From assembly GCA_014305285.1 (NCBI GenBank), contig JACRSG010000001.1, positions 1 to 64,000 of the forward strand: 64,000 bases of DNA, given 5' to 3'. Numbering within the stretch: the first letter of the stretch is position 1; each line of letters opens with the position of its first letter. Both the position numbers and the translations under genes were made by a program. This DNA comes from Campylobacter jejuni (GTDB taxonomy: Bacteria > Campylobacterota > Campylobacteria > Campylobacterales > Campylobacteraceae). The notes under the pieces are model-generated. The model was given only the letters and a program-made list of their open reading frames with translations, was not told the DNA's origin and ran no database searches. Of this stretch, positions 34,713-52,188 are shown one piece after another.

Positions 34713-34718
34713 GAAAAT

Positions 34719-35198
34719 GTGACTAGAAGCGAAAAAGTTGAGATTATTGCTAAACTTGAAGAAGGTTTTAAAGCTAGTGAAGCTATTGTAGTTTGTAATT
34801 ACAGAGGTCTTAGCACAAAAAAACTAGAAGAGCTTAGGAATAATGCAAGAGAAAACAATGTAAAAGTTCAAATTGTTAAAAATACTTTGGCTAACATTGC
34901 TCTTAACAATTCCGGTAAAACAGGTCTAGTTCTTAAAGATACAAATATCTATCTTTGGGGTGAAGATCAACTAAGCGTTTCAAAAGTAGCTGCTAAATTT
35001 GAAGAAAATAACGATAAATTTGAAATCAAAACAGCTCATATTGAAGGTGAAGTTGCAGATGTTGCTAAGGTTAAAGCTCTTGCTAAAATGCCTTCACGCA
35101 ATGAGTTGCTTGCTATGCTTTTGCAAGTTTGGAATGCGCCAATTACCAATTTCACAATAGGTTTAAATGCGCTTAAAAATAAAAAAGAATCTGAATAA
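34719..35198 (+). CDS. rplJ: 50S ribosomal protein L10
   Basis: A 159-residue stalk base protein that holds L12 dimers. The start is GTG ([32 protein letters not shown]); the overlapping ATG one codon away is followed at once by TGA. The rRNA-binding domain and C-terminal helix ([27 protein letters not shown]) for L12 are visible. The GGAAAGGAG ribosome binding site is within the leader fold. Confidence 0.97.
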   Translation: MTRSEKVEIIAKLEEGFKASEAIVVCNYRGLSTKKLEELRNNARENNVKVQIVKNTLANIALNNSGKTGLVLKDTNIYLWGEDQLSVSKVAAKFEENNDKFEIKTAHIEGEVADVAKVKALAKMPSRNELLAMLLQVWNAPITNFTIGLNALKNKKESE

Positions 35199-35213
35199 AA
35201 TAAAGGATAAAAA

Positions 35214-35591
35214 ATGGCAATTTCTAAAGAAGATGTATTAGAATATATTTCAAATTTAAGTGTTCTTGAGTTATCAGAACTTGTAAAAGAATTTGAAGAA
35301 AAATTTGGTGTGTCTGCTGCTCCTGTAATGGTAGCTGGTGGTGCTGTAGCTGGTGGTGCTGTAGCTGCTGCTGAAGAAAAAACTGAATTTGATATCGTTT
35401 TAACTGATGGCGGTGCTAAAAAGATTGAAGTTATTAAAATCGTTCGTGCTCTTACAGGCCTTGGTCTTAAAGAAGCAAAAGATGCAGTTGAGCAAACTCC
35501 TTCAACTCTAAAAGAGGGTGTGGCTAAAGCTGAAGCTGAGGAAGCTAAAAAACAACTTGAAGAAGCTGGTGCTAAAGTAGAACTTAAGTAA
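35214..35591 (+). CDS. rplL: 50S ribosomal protein L7/L12
   Basis: A 125-residue stalk protein that recruits translational GTPases. The N-terminal dimer domain, the Ala/Gly-rich hinge ([17 protein letters not shown]), and the C-terminal factor-binding domain ([37 protein letters not shown]) are all present. The strong GCT codon bias of the hinge marks a highly expressed gene. It starts 15 bp after rplJ. Confidence 0.98.
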   Translation: MAISKEDVLEYISNLSVLELSELVKEFEEKFGVSAAPVMVAGGAVAGGAVAAAEEKTEFDIVLTDGGAKKIEVIKIVRALTGLGLKEAKDAVEQTPSTLKEGVAKAEAEEAKKQLEEAGAKVELK

Positions 35592-35610
35592 TTTTAAGCT
35601 TTAAAGTTAG

Positions 35611-35650
35611 AAGAAGATTTGCCAAGGCAGGTCTTCTTTCTTTTATTTTT
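35611..35650 (+). terminator. Attenuator between rplL and rpoB
   Basis: AAGAAGA...TGCC pairs with GGCA...TCTTCTT in a two-part stem with an AA loop, followed by TCTTTTATTTTT. Partial termination here would give the usual excess of stalk proteins over RNA polymerase subunits. Confidence 0.75.
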
Positions 35651-35697
35651 ACCTAATTTTTAGGTCTTCTTTTTTAAATTTACAAAATTTACCATGA

Positions 35698-44386
<8,689 letters not shown>

Positions 44387-44396
44387 TTTTTTATCT

Positions 44397-44419
44397 TATA
44401 GCCCTTTTTTAGGGCTATA
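44397..44419. terminator. Hairpin between rpoC and the fucose regulator
   Basis: A 9-bp stem (TATAGCCCT with AGGGCTATA) and a T5 loop lie between converging rpoC and the IclR gene. Flanking T tracts are modest on both strands, so it may serve both genes. Confidence 0.7.
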
Positions 44420-45181
44420 TTAATACAGTACATCTAAATCATTAAAATAAATTTTTAAAACTTTTTCTATTTTATTTTTTTCTTCTAGAAGTATTTTTTT
44501 ATTTTTTTCTCTAAAAGCTTTATTAGAGCAATAAATTAGATAAGATATACTAATGGCAGCAATTATTTTATTTTTATGTTCTATGCCTATAGCCATACAT
44601 TCAATTTGAGGATTCATTTCTCCAATTTCTATGGCAATTTTTTCTTTTTTAATTTGTTTGATTTGTTGATAGAGTTCATTTATATTGTTTAAGGTATTTT
44701 CTGTAATTTTATCAAAATTTTTAGGATAAAGTTGTTCTAATTCCTTTTTATTTTTGTTTGATAGTAGGGCTTTGCCTAAAGATGTTGCATAAGCAGGATA
44801 TGAAGCACCTATAAAAGATTTTAATTGCACTGTGTTATTGGCATCAATTTTTTCTAAATAAAGCACATTTCCATCTTTTAAAATTCCCATTTGACAAGTT
44901 TGATTGGTTAAATTTCTTATATTTTTCATATGCTTTTTGATTATTTCAAAAATATTATTTTCGTTTTTTATATTGCACCCTAATTCTATAATCTTAAAAT
45001 CCAAATAATAACTTTTATTTTTTAAATCACATTTGATATATTTTTTTTCTTGAAGAGTTTGTAAAATAGGCCAAAGAGTTCCAGTGGGAATGTTTAGTTT
45101 TTTAGCTATAGCACTTAAGGTAAGCTTTTCCTTTGCAAGTAATTCTAGAATATTTAACACTCTAAGAGTGGGCTGATGCAT
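44420..45181 (-). CDS. IclR-family regulator of the L-fucose island
   Basis: A 253-residue regulator. The N-terminal winged helix reads MHQPTLRVLNILELLAKEKLTLSAIAKKLNIPTGTLWPILQTLQ, and the C-terminal effector domain (about 75-245) has the IclR pattern MGILKDGNVLYLEKID, SYPAYATSLGKALLS and ECMAIGIEHKNKI. It is divergent from the fucose genes across 230 bp with a clear palindrome near their start. The effector is likely fucose or a pathway intermediate. It is AT-richer than its neighbours. Confidence 0.9.
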   Translation of the reverse strand: MHQPTLRVLNILELLAKEKLTLSAIAKKLNIPTGTLWPILQTLQEKKYIKCDLKNKSYYLDFKIIELGCNIKNENNIFEIIKKHMKNIRNLTNQTCQMGILKDGNVLYLEKIDANNTVQLKSFIGASYPAYATSLGKALLSNKNKKELEQLYPKNFDKITENTLNNINELYQQIKQIKKEKIAIEIGEMNPQIECMAIGIEHKNKIIAAISISYLIYCSNKAFREKNKKILLEEKNKIEKVLKIYFNDLDVLY

Positions 45182-45385
45182 ATTGTCTTTATCCTTGTTT
45201 TATTTTTATAAATTTTAGCATATTTTTTACTTTTAGTAACATAAAATCACAATTTTTCTTATTTATTAATTTTAATATTTTTTTGTAAAAATTGGCAATT
45301 GATAAGAATAAAATATGAATTTTCACCAAGTTAACAGCTTGATTTTTTACAAATATTTTGTTATATTTTTTGTATATAAATATAT

Positions 45386-45401
45386 TTTTGTATATACAAA
45401 A
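45386..45401. promoter_or_regulatory. Perfect 16-bp palindrome, candidate IclR operator
   Basis: TTTTGTATATACAAAA is fully symmetric and lies 10 bp before the ATG of the aldolase gene, touching its ribosome binding site (AAAGGA). A direct repeat TTTTTGTATATA occurs at 45367-45378 and 45385-45396, 18 bp apart. This suggests two operator half-sites on one helix face. Confidence 0.6.
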
Positions 45402-45411
45402 GGATAATAAA

Positions 45412-46320
45412 ATGGGAATTTTAAAAGGAACTTTACCGGCTTTGCTTACTCCATATAAAGATGATGGAAGTATCAATGAAAAAGAATTTATTCATTATTG
45501 TGAATTTGGTATTTCTAAAGGTTTGAATGGATTATTTTGTAATGGAAGTGCAGGAGATTCTCAAGCTTTGAGCGTGGAAGAGCAAGTTAAATTAATGAAA
45601 CTCACGAAAGAAGCTGCAAAAAATAATGTGCCTATTATTACAGGTATTACCTCGACAATTTATAAAAACACTTTTATTTTGGCTCAAAAAGCTTATGAAT
45701 TAAGACTTGATGCCTTATTACTTGCTATGCCTTATTATTATAAATTGAGTGAAGATGCACTTTTTGAATATGTAAAAGATCTATCTTCTAAAGTAAAACT
45801 TCCCTTATATGTTTATAATATCCCACTTTTTGCACCAGCATTAAGTTTAAAATTTATAGAAAAAGTTTCAAGGCTTGATAATGTTGTGGGTATAAAAGAT
45901 AGTAGTGGAGATGCTTTGCTTTTAAATCACATTTTAGATGTAGTACCTAGTAATTTTGATGTTTTTATAGGAAGAGAAGAATTTTATGCAGGAGCATTAT
46001 TAGCAGGTGCAAAAGGTTCTATGACTAGCATAGGCGGTGTTTTCCCAGAGCTTATGAGTGAAATTTATAAATCAATGAGTGAAAAAAACATAGACAGAGC
46101 TTTACTAATACAAAAAAGCTTATTAAAGGCCATAAGATTTAGTATGAGCATAGCTTTTCCTATGGGTTTTGCTTTGCTTTTAAAGACTAGAGGGTTTAAA
46201 TTTGCAAATACTAGTATTCATTCTTTATCGCTTACTACAAAAGAAGAATTAAACACTCGCTTTGATGAAGCTAAAGTGCTTATTAAAACTATAGAAAAAG
46301 AAACAGGTATAAAATTATGA
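45412..46320 (+). CDS. DHDPS-family aldolase (2-keto-3-deoxy-L-fuconate aldolase, proposed)
   Basis: A 302-residue class I aldolase of the DapA/NanA family. The Schiff-base Lys is at about 162 in VVGIKDSSGD and the Tyr at 135 in LYVYNIP; the GXXGE-like motif is NGSAGD near 44-49. In the island it most likely cleaves 2-keto-3-deoxy-L-fuconate to pyruvate and L-lactaldehyde. A longer ORF starts 54 bp upstream, but the AAAGGATAATAAAATG context supports this ATG. It overlaps the SAF-domain gene by 4 bp. Confidence 0.87.
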   Translation: MGILKGTLPALLTPYKDDGSINEKEFIHYCEFGISKGLNGLFCNGSAGDSQALSVEEQVKLMKLTKEAAKNNVPIITGITSTIYKNTFILAQKAYELRLDALLLAMPYYYKLSEDALFEYVKDLSSKVKLPLYVYNIPLFAPALSLKFIEKVSRLDNVVGIKDSSGDALLLNHILDVVPSNFDVFIGREEFYAGALLAGAKGSMTSIGGVFPELMSEIYKSMSEKNIDRALLIQKSLLKAIRFSMSIAFPMGFALLLKTRGFKFANTSIHSLSLTTKEELNTRFDEAKVLIKTIEKETGIKL

Positions 46321-46580
46321 AAGGCTATATTATAGTAAATGAAAAAGATAATGTTGCTACAGCTTTGTGTGATTTTAAAAAAGGTGAAAATGTGGCAAAT
46401 ATACAGCTTTTAAATGATATTGCAAGCGGACATAAATTTGCGCTAAAGGATATAAAAAAAGATGAAATTATCATCAAATATGCAGAAGCTATAGCTAGTG
46501 CAAGTTGTGATATTAATGTAGGAGAATGGGTGCATATTCATAACACTGTAGGTATTAGAGGTCGCGGAGATAAGGAATAA
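46317..46580 (+). CDS. UxaA-type dehydratase, small (SAF domain) subunit
   Basis: An 87-residue protein matching the N-terminal SAF domain of altronate/galactarate dehydratases (VNEKDNVATALCDFKKGENV, SGHKFALKDIKKDEIIIKYAEAIASA, VGEWVHIHN). The larger domain follows as a separate gene 2 bp downstream. Such two-gene forms exist in the family, so the split is not in itself a frameshift. Probable role: sugar-acid (L-fuconate) dehydration. Confidence 0.85.
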   Translation: MKGYIIVNEKDNVATALCDFKKGENVANIQLLNDIASGHKFALKDIKKDEIIIKYAEAIASASCDINVGEWVHIHNTVGIRGRGDKE

Positions 46581-46582
46581 AT

Positions 46583-47749
46583 ATGAAAAAAATAATGGGT
46601 TATAGAAGAGAGGATGGAAAATTTGGCTTAAGAAACAAAGTCATTATCATACCAAGTGTGCATTGTGCTAATAAAGTGTGCGAAAATATAGCCAAAAAAT
46701 GTGATGGAGCAGTTTATATCAATCATCAGCATGGTTGTTCTCAGCTTGAATTTGATGCTTTGCAAACCCGAGATGTTTTAATAGGTCATGGGAGCAATGC
46801 TAATGTTTTTGGTGTTTTAATCGTAGGTCTTGGTTGTGAGGTAATACAAGCTAAAGCACTAGCCCTTAAAATCAAAGAAGCAACACCTTATAAAGAGGTC
46901 GAGTATTTGGTGATACAAGAATGTGGTGGTAGTAAAAATACTATAGAAAAAGGTATTAAAACAGTAAATCAAATGCTTGAAAATGCTACAAAATTACAAA
47001 AAAGCGAGGGAGATTTTAGTGATTTAATCTTAGGCACAGAGTGTGGCGGAAGTGATAGTTATAGCGGACTTAGTGCCAATCCTACATTAGGAAGCCTGAG
47101 TGATTTTGTAATCGATGAAGGCGGTGCGGTAATTTTAGCAGAAACTACAGAACTTATAGGCTGCGAAGCCATATTAGCTAAAAGAGCAAAAAATGATGAA
47201 ATAGCTAAAAAGGTATATGATAAGATTTTAGGTTATGAGAATTTAGTCAAATCTTTTCATGCTGATATCCGTGGAGCAAATCCTAGTCCAGGAAATATCG
47301 CAGGCGGGCTTAGCACTATAGAAGAAAAATCTTTAGGTTGTGTTTATAAAGCAGGTACTAGAACCTTAATGGATGTGATCGATTATGCTAAGCCAGTGGT
47401 TTCTAAAGGACTTACTTTCATGAATACACCAGGCAATGATATAGAACAACTTAGTGCTATGGTTGCAGGTGGGGCAAATATTTGTGTCTTTACTACTGGT
47501 CGTGGCACTCCTACGGGTTCGGCTATTGTGCCTACTATCAAAATGAGTTCTAATACTTTTTGTTATGAAAATATGAATGATGCTATTGATATTAATGCAG
47601 GAAGCATCATAGATGGAATAAAAACGAAAGAAGAAGTGCGTGATGAGCTTATAGGATTAATTGTGCGAATTTCAAATGGAGAATTGGTAAAAGCAGAAAT
47701 AAATGAGCAGAATGACTTTTCAGTTTGGAGACTTGCAACAACTTGTTAA
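46583..47749 (+). CDS. UxaA-type dehydratase, large subunit
   Basis: A 388-residue protein with the C-terminal domain of UxaA/GarD dehydratases. Visible are MGYRREDGKFGLRNKV, INHQHGCSQLEFDALQT, LGTECGGSDSYSGLSANP, CEAILAKRA and FTTGRGTPTGSAIVPTIKM, with Cys residues expected to bind an Fe or Fe-S cofactor. With the SAF subunit it would dehydrate L-fuconate to 2-keto-3-deoxy-L-fuconate. It has its own ribosome binding site and is followed 10 bp later by an MFS gene. Confidence 0.88.
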   Translation: MKKIMGYRREDGKFGLRNKVIIIPSVHCANKVCENIAKKCDGAVYINHQHGCSQLEFDALQTRDVLIGHGSNANVFGVLIVGLGCEVIQAKALALKIKEATPYKEVEYLVIQECGGSKNTIEKGIKTVNQMLENATKLQKSEGDFSDLILGTECGGSDSYSGLSANPTLGSLSDFVIDEGGAVILAETTELIGCEAILAKRAKNDEIAKKVYDKILGYENLVKSFHADIRGANPSPGNIAGGLSTIEEKSLGCVYKAGTRTLMDVIDYAKPVVSKGLTFMNTPGNDIEQLSAMVAGGANICVFTTGRGTPTGSAIVPTIKMSSNTFCYENMNDAIDINAGSIIDGIKTKEEVRDELIGLIVRISNGELVKAEINEQNDFSVWRLATTC

Positions 47750-47759
47750 GGAGTAAAGG

Positions 47760-49046
47760 ATGGGGTATATAAATTCAATAGAGTTAAAGTTAATATGTAA
47801 AAAAATATCTTGGCGTATTTTGCCTTTAATTGTTTTAATGTTTTGTCTTTCTATGCTTGATAGGGCAAATATTAGTTTTGTAAAATCTCACATAGAAATA
47901 GATGCAGGTATTGGCGAAACTGCATACGCTTTAGGTGCTGGGATATTTTTTATCGGTTATGCTTTATTTGAAGTGCCTTCAAATTTGCTTTTACATAAAT
48001 TAGGAGCTAAGATTTGGTTAAGTCGCATAATGATTACTTGGGGTCTTGTAACTATGGCAATGATTTTTATACAAGGAGAAACAAGTTTTTATATATTAAG
48101 GTTTTTATTGGGTTTAACTGAGGCAGGTTTTAGTCCCGGGATTATTTTATATCTTAGTTATTTTTTTCCAGCGATATATCGATCAAAAGCTTATGGGGTT
48201 TATCAAATGGGTGTCCCTATAGCTTTTGTTTTCGGTTCTTTAATTAGTGGTTTTATACTTGATTATGCACCAAATATGTATTTTAAAAATTGGCAGTGGA
48301 TGTTTTTGATCGAGGGCGGAATTACTGTTTTGGTGGGTGTTTTTTGTTTGTTTTATCTTGATTCGCATCCAAAAGATGCAAAATGGTTGGATGTGAAAGA
48401 AAAATCTATTTTATTAAAACATATTGAAAATTTTAATATTAGAGCAAAAGATTATTCTATCAAGGATATTGTTAAAAGTATTTTAGTATGGAAATTTGTA
48501 TTTATTTATTTTTGCATACAATTAAGTGTTTATGGCGTTCTTTTTTATTTACCAAGCAAAATAGCTCAAATATTGCAAATAAATGTGGGTTTTGAAGTTG
48601 GACTTTTGAATGCTACTCCTTGGATTTTTGTTTTTATTGCTTTGCCGATATTTACTTCGTTGGCTGATAAAAAACACTCTTGGAATTTATATGCAATTTT
48701 GTTTTTATTATTAGCAAGCTTAAGCATGATAGCTTCGACTTTTTTTGCAAATTTAGCATTGTTTTTATTTTTTATTAGCTTGGCTGCTATAGGTTTTATT
48801 GTGATTCAGCCTATATTTTGGAATTTACCAACTCAAGTTTTAAAAGGAAAAGGAGCTGCAGCTGCTATTGCACTTATAGGATCTTTAGGAAACTTAGGCG
48901 GTTTTGTCGCACCAACTTTAAAAACGTACATAGAAGGTCATTTTGGAGTCGAGTTTGGACTTATAGTATTAGCGTTAATAGCAATTTTAGGTGTATTGGT
49001 GTTGATACATTTAAAAATGACTTTAAATTTAGATAAAGGGGAATAA
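47760..49046 (+). CDS. MFS transporter, anion:cation symporter (sugar acid) type
   Basis: A 428-residue, 12-helix transporter of the ACS family, similar to glucarate/galactonate permeases. It has the signature SMLDRANISFVKSHI near residue 30, a basic loop GAKIWLSRIMITWG, and a second-half motif TSLADKKHSWN. In this cluster it could carry L-fuconate or another acid sugar, while FucP takes fucose. It abuts fucX directly (TAA then ATG). Confidence 0.88.
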   Translation: MGYINSIELKLICKKISWRILPLIVLMFCLSMLDRANISFVKSHIEIDAGIGETAYALGAGIFFIGYALFEVPSNLLLHKLGAKIWLSRIMITWGLVTMAMIFIQGETSFYILRFLLGLTEAGFSPGIILYLSYFFPAIYRSKAYGVYQMGVPIAFVFGSLISGFILDYAPNMYFKNWQWMFLIEGGITVLVGVFCLFYLDSHPKDAKWLDVKEKSILLKHIENFNIRAKDYSIKDIVKSILVWKFVFIYFCIQLSVYGVLFYLPSKIAQILQINVGFEVGLLNATPWIFVFIALPIFTSLADKKHSWNLYAILFLLLASLSMIASTFFANLALFLFFISLAAIGFIVIQPIFWNLPTQVLKGKGAAAAIALIGSLGNLGGFVAPTLKTYIEGHFGVEFGLIVLALIAILGVLVLIHLKMTLNLDKGE

Positions 49047-49835
49047 ATGGATTTAAAAATAAAAAATAAGGTTTGTATCATTACCGGTGGTGCTAAGGGT
49101 ATCGGTTATGGTATTACTAAATTATGGGCTTTAGAGGGTGGAATTCCTGTAGTTTTTTCAAGATCTATGTCTAAAGAACACGATGAAGAATTAAAAAAAT
49201 TATCTAGTGGGTATGAATTTTATGAAATTGATTTAAAAAATTATGAGCAAATTGAAAAGCTTGTAAAAAAAGTTGCTATCAAACATGGTGGAATTTACGC
49301 CCTTGTAAATAATGCAGGCACAAATGATAATTTGCATATTGAAAACACTAGCACTAAAGATTTGATTAAATCTTATGAAAATAATCTTTTTCATTATTAT
49401 ACTATGACCAAAGAATGTTTGCCTTACATTAAAAAAGAACAAGGCAGTATTTTAAATATAGTGAGTAAAACAGGCATCACAGGACAAGGAAGAACTTCAG
49501 CTTATGCTTCGGCCAAAGCGGCTCAAATGGGTTTTACTAGAGAATGGGCTTGTGCTTTTGCTAAGGATAGCGTTAGGGTAAATGCTATAGCTCCTGCTGA
49601 AGTTATGACTCCTCTTTATGAAAAATGGCTGCAAAATTTTCCTAATCCTAAAGAGCAATATGAAAAAATCGCAAAAGCTATACCTTTAGGCCATCGTTTT
49701 ACTACCATAGAGGAAATTGCAAATACAGCGGTTTTTACACTTAGTCCCCTTGCTTCACATACTACAGGGCAAATTTTAATGCCAGATGGAGGTTATGTGC
49801 ATTTAGATAGAGCGTTAAATTGGGATGAAAACTAA
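49047..49835 (+). CDS. fucX: L-fucose dehydrogenase (SDR family)
   Basis: A 262-residue short-chain dehydrogenase with cofactor loop GGAKGIGYG near residue 12, NNAGTND, the catalytic Ser region NIVSKTGITGQG and YASAKAAQMG. It is the known key enzyme of the C. jejuni fucose island, oxidising L-fucose with NAD(P) to the lactone. It starts with no gap after the MFS gene and is followed 10 bp later by fucP. Substrate from family context, not from visible residues. Confidence 0.9.
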   Translation: MDLKIKNKVCIITGGAKGIGYGITKLWALEGGIPVVFSRSMSKEHDEELKKLSSGYEFYEIDLKNYEQIEKLVKKVAIKHGGIYALVNNAGTNDNLHIENTSTKDLIKSYENNLFHYYTMTKECLPYIKKEQGSILNIVSKTGITGQGRTSAYASAKAAQMGFTREWACAFAKDSVRVNAIAPAEVMTPLYEKWLQNFPNPKEQYEKIAKAIPLGHRFTTIEEIANTAVFTLSPLASHTTGQILMPDGGYVHLDRALNWDEN

Positions 49836-49845
49836 GGAGTAAAAA

Positions 49846-51087
49846 ATGACTGATTCTAAAAATATAAAAATAGCTATTGTTTTGGTAACTTCTCTTTTCT
49901 TTTTATGGGGAGTAAGCTATGGACTTATTGATGTGATGAATAAAAATTTTCAAAATCATCTTCATATTAGCCAGCATGAAAGTGGTTTTTTACAGTTTGC
50001 TTATTTTGGTGCTTATTTTATCATAGCCTTACCCGCAGGTTATATAGCCAATAAATATTCTTATAAAATAGGAATTATTTTTGGTTTAGCACTTTATGCC
50101 ATAGGAGCTTTGCTTATCATACCTGCTACGAATTTAGCTTCTTTTCATTTGTTTTTATTTGCTTTTTTTGTTTTAGCTTGTGGTATTGGTTCTTTAGAAA
50201 CTAGTGCAAATCCCTACATGACAAAGCTTGGTGATGAAAAAAATGCGAGTTTTAGAATCAATGCTGCGCAAAGTTTTAATGGTTTGGGGCAATTTGTAGG
50301 ACCTATTATAGGTGGAGCTTTATTTTTATCTATTACAAAACAAGAAGAGGGTGCAAGTGTGGAGCAAATCGAAGCCGCATTACTAGCTAATATGGGAAAT
50401 GTTCAGCTTGTTTATGTAGGAATTGCTGCTATTGTTATTTTAATTTTAATTGCTTTTGTTGTAAATAAACTTCCAGAAGGAAGTGCGGTAAGTGATGATT
50501 ATAAACAAAAAGATGATTCTAAACCTATATATGTTTTTAAACACAGACATTTTAACTTAGGGCTTTTAGCACAATTTTTATATATAGCCAATCAAGTTGC
50601 AGCGGGGGCGTTTTTCATTAATTATGTAGCAGATCATAATGAAGGATTAAAAGACGCACAAGCGGCGTATTATTTTTCTATAGCTTTGGTTGCATTTATG
50701 TTAGGACGCATTGTTTCTACTCCTTTGATGAAGGTTGTTAGGGGTGAGATTATTTTAGGGCTTTATTCTTTAATCAATGTACTCATATGCTTTAGCTTGT
50801 ATTTTACAAGTGGTTTTTTTAGTACTATTCTTTTAATAGCTTTATTTTTCTTTATGTCTATTTCTTTTCCTACTATTTTTGCAGTTGCGACAAAGAATTT
50901 GCCTTTAAATCAAGTAAAACTAGGCGGATCTTTGCTTGTGATGAGTATAGTAGGTGGAGCAATTATGCCTTTAATTATAGGTTTTATTAACGATCATTAT
51001 GGCACAGGTACTGGGTATTTGGCAATGGCACCTTTGTTTTTATATGTAGCTTGGTATGGTTTTGTTGGTTCAAAAATAAAGGCTTAA
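49846..51087 (+). CDS. fucP: L-fucose permease
   Basis: A 413-residue, 12-helix MFS symporter of the FucP/FHS family. It has WGVSYGLIDVMNKNFQNHLHIS in helix 1, YFGAYFIIALPAGYIANKYSYKIG in helices 2-3 and the family-typical ETSANPYM stretch. It takes up L-fucose with protons across the inner membrane. The neighbours (dehydrogenase before, lactonase and mutarotase after) fit. It starts 10 bp after fucX. Confidence 0.95.
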   Translation: MTDSKNIKIAIVLVTSLFFLWGVSYGLIDVMNKNFQNHLHISQHESGFLQFAYFGAYFIIALPAGYIANKYSYKIGIIFGLALYAIGALLIIPATNLASFHLFLFAFFVLACGIGSLETSANPYMTKLGDEKNASFRINAAQSFNGLGQFVGPIIGGALFLSITKQEEGASVEQIEAALLANMGNVQLVYVGIAAIVILILIAFVVNKLPEGSAVSDDYKQKDDSKPIYVFKHRHFNLGLLAQFLYIANQVAAGAFFINYVADHNEGLKDAQAAYYFSIALVAFMLGRIVSTPLMKVVRGEIILGLYSLINVLICFSLYFTSGFFSTILLIALFFFMSISFPTIFAVATKNLPLNQVKLGGSLLVMSIVGGAIMPLIIGFINDHYGTGTGYLAMAPLFLYVAWYGFVGSKIKA

Positions 51088-51088
51088 A

Positions 51089-51883
51089 ATGCAAAAAATT
51101 TTTGATGCACATTTACATCTTTGGGATTTAAAGAAAATGTCTATTTCATGGTTAAAAGGCGATGAAAAATTAGAGCAAAATTATGATTTTTTTAGAGCAA
51201 AAGAAGAATATAAAGGATTTGAATTTTTAGGTGCTATGTATGTTGAGGTTAATAGCGATGATTTAGAAAAGGAAGCTTTATTTGCTTTAGAGCAAAAAAA
51301 ACTTCATAATCTTTTGCTTTGTTTAGCAGATTTTAAACATAAAGAAGAGCTTAGTTCTTTTAGAGAGGTAATGCATACGAGCAAAAAAGGAGCTAAAAGA
51401 CTATTTGAAGTAGAATTTGAGAAAAAAATAGAAATTTTAAAGACTTTAGATATAGCTTTTGAAGTTTGTATAAAAAATGAAGAACTCAGTTTTTTAGAAA
51501 AATTTTTAAATAAAAATTCGAATTTAAAAGTAGTGTTAAATCACCTAGGAAGCCCAAAAATAGATCGTTTAGATGAGTATAAGAAAGATTTAAGTCTTTT
51601 GAAAAAATTTTCAAATTTATATATTAAGCTTTCGGCAGCAGATGATTTTTCAGAAGAAATTCCAAAAGAATTTTTCCATGAGCTTTTTATTTTTTTAAAG
51701 GAAAATTTTAGTGAAGATAAATTCATATTTGGCAGCAATTATCCAGTAACAAAGATAGCTCCAGCTAAGTGGACTAAGCTTATTATAGAAAGTAAAATTT
51801 TTGATGATCTAGATAAAATATTTTACAAAAATGCTTTATCAATTTATAAGGAGGATAGGTGCAAAGATACGGTCAAATCATAA
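51089..51883 (+). CDS. Amidohydrolase-family lactonase (L-fucono-lactonase, proposed)
   Basis: A 264-residue TIM-barrel hydrolase of the amidohydrolase 2 group. The N-terminal metal motif reads FDAHLHLWDLKKM, later LNHLGSPK and the Asp/Asn region FIFGSNYPVTK. Such enzymes hydrolyse sugar lactones; in this pathway the likely substrate is L-fucono-lactone. It begins 1 bp after fucP and overlaps the mutarotase gene by 25 bp. Confidence 0.85.
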   Translation: MQKIFDAHLHLWDLKKMSISWLKGDEKLEQNYDFFRAKEEYKGFEFLGAMYVEVNSDDLEKEALFALEQKKLHNLLLCLADFKHKEELSSFREVMHTSKKGAKRLFEVEFEKKIEILKTLDIAFEVCIKNEELSFLEKFLNKNSNLKVVLNHLGSPKIDRLDEYKKDLSLLKKFSNLYIKLSAADDFSEEIPKEFFHELFIFLKENFSEDKFIFGSNYPVTKIAPAKWTKLIIESKIFDDLDKIFYKNALSIYKEDRCKDTVKS

Positions 51884-52176
51884 AGATAAAAAAGGAAAAA
51901 ATAGAGGAATATAAAAATCTTCATGTAAAGCCCTATGAAGGGGTTTGTGAGATGATTAAAGAATGCAATATGCAAAATTATTCCATTTATTTATTTGGAG
52001 AATATTTGTTTGCATATTTTGAATATATAGGTGCTGATTTTGATGCAGATATGGCCAAGATGGCAAGAGATGAAAACACGCAAAAATGGTGGAAAGTAAC
52101 AGATCCTTGTCAAATCTCTTTAGGTTATGCAGGTCAAAAATGGTTAAATATGGAAGAAGTATTTCACTTGGACTAA
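51859..52176 (+). CDS. RhaM/FucU-like sugar mutarotase
   Basis: A 105-residue dimeric alpha/beta-barrel-like protein of the rhamnose mutarotase family: QRYGQIIKIKKEKIEEYKNLH, NYSIYLFGEYLFAYFEYIG and the Trp pair in TQKWWKVTDPCQ. It interconverts anomers so that FucX can take the right one. It starts at GTG with an AAGGAGG ribosome binding site that lies inside the lactonase gene, so the 25-bp overlap is real. Confidence 0.9.
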   Translation: MQRYGQIIKIKKEKIEEYKNLHVKPYEGVCEMIKECNMQNYSIYLFGEYLFAYFEYIGADFDADMAKMARDENTQKWWKVTDPCQISLGYAGQKWLNMEEVFHLD

Positions 52177-52188
52177 AAAAGGAGAAAA

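Noticed and set aside
44397-44419. Hairpin after rpoC as a regulator site of the IclR gene
   Set aside because: It lies after the 3' ends of both converging genes, so termination is the simpler reading.
46317-47749. Reading the two dehydratase genes as one frameshifted uxaA pseudogene
   Set aside because: Both frames are intact with separate starts and domain borders fall exactly at the gap, which fits a two-subunit enzyme.
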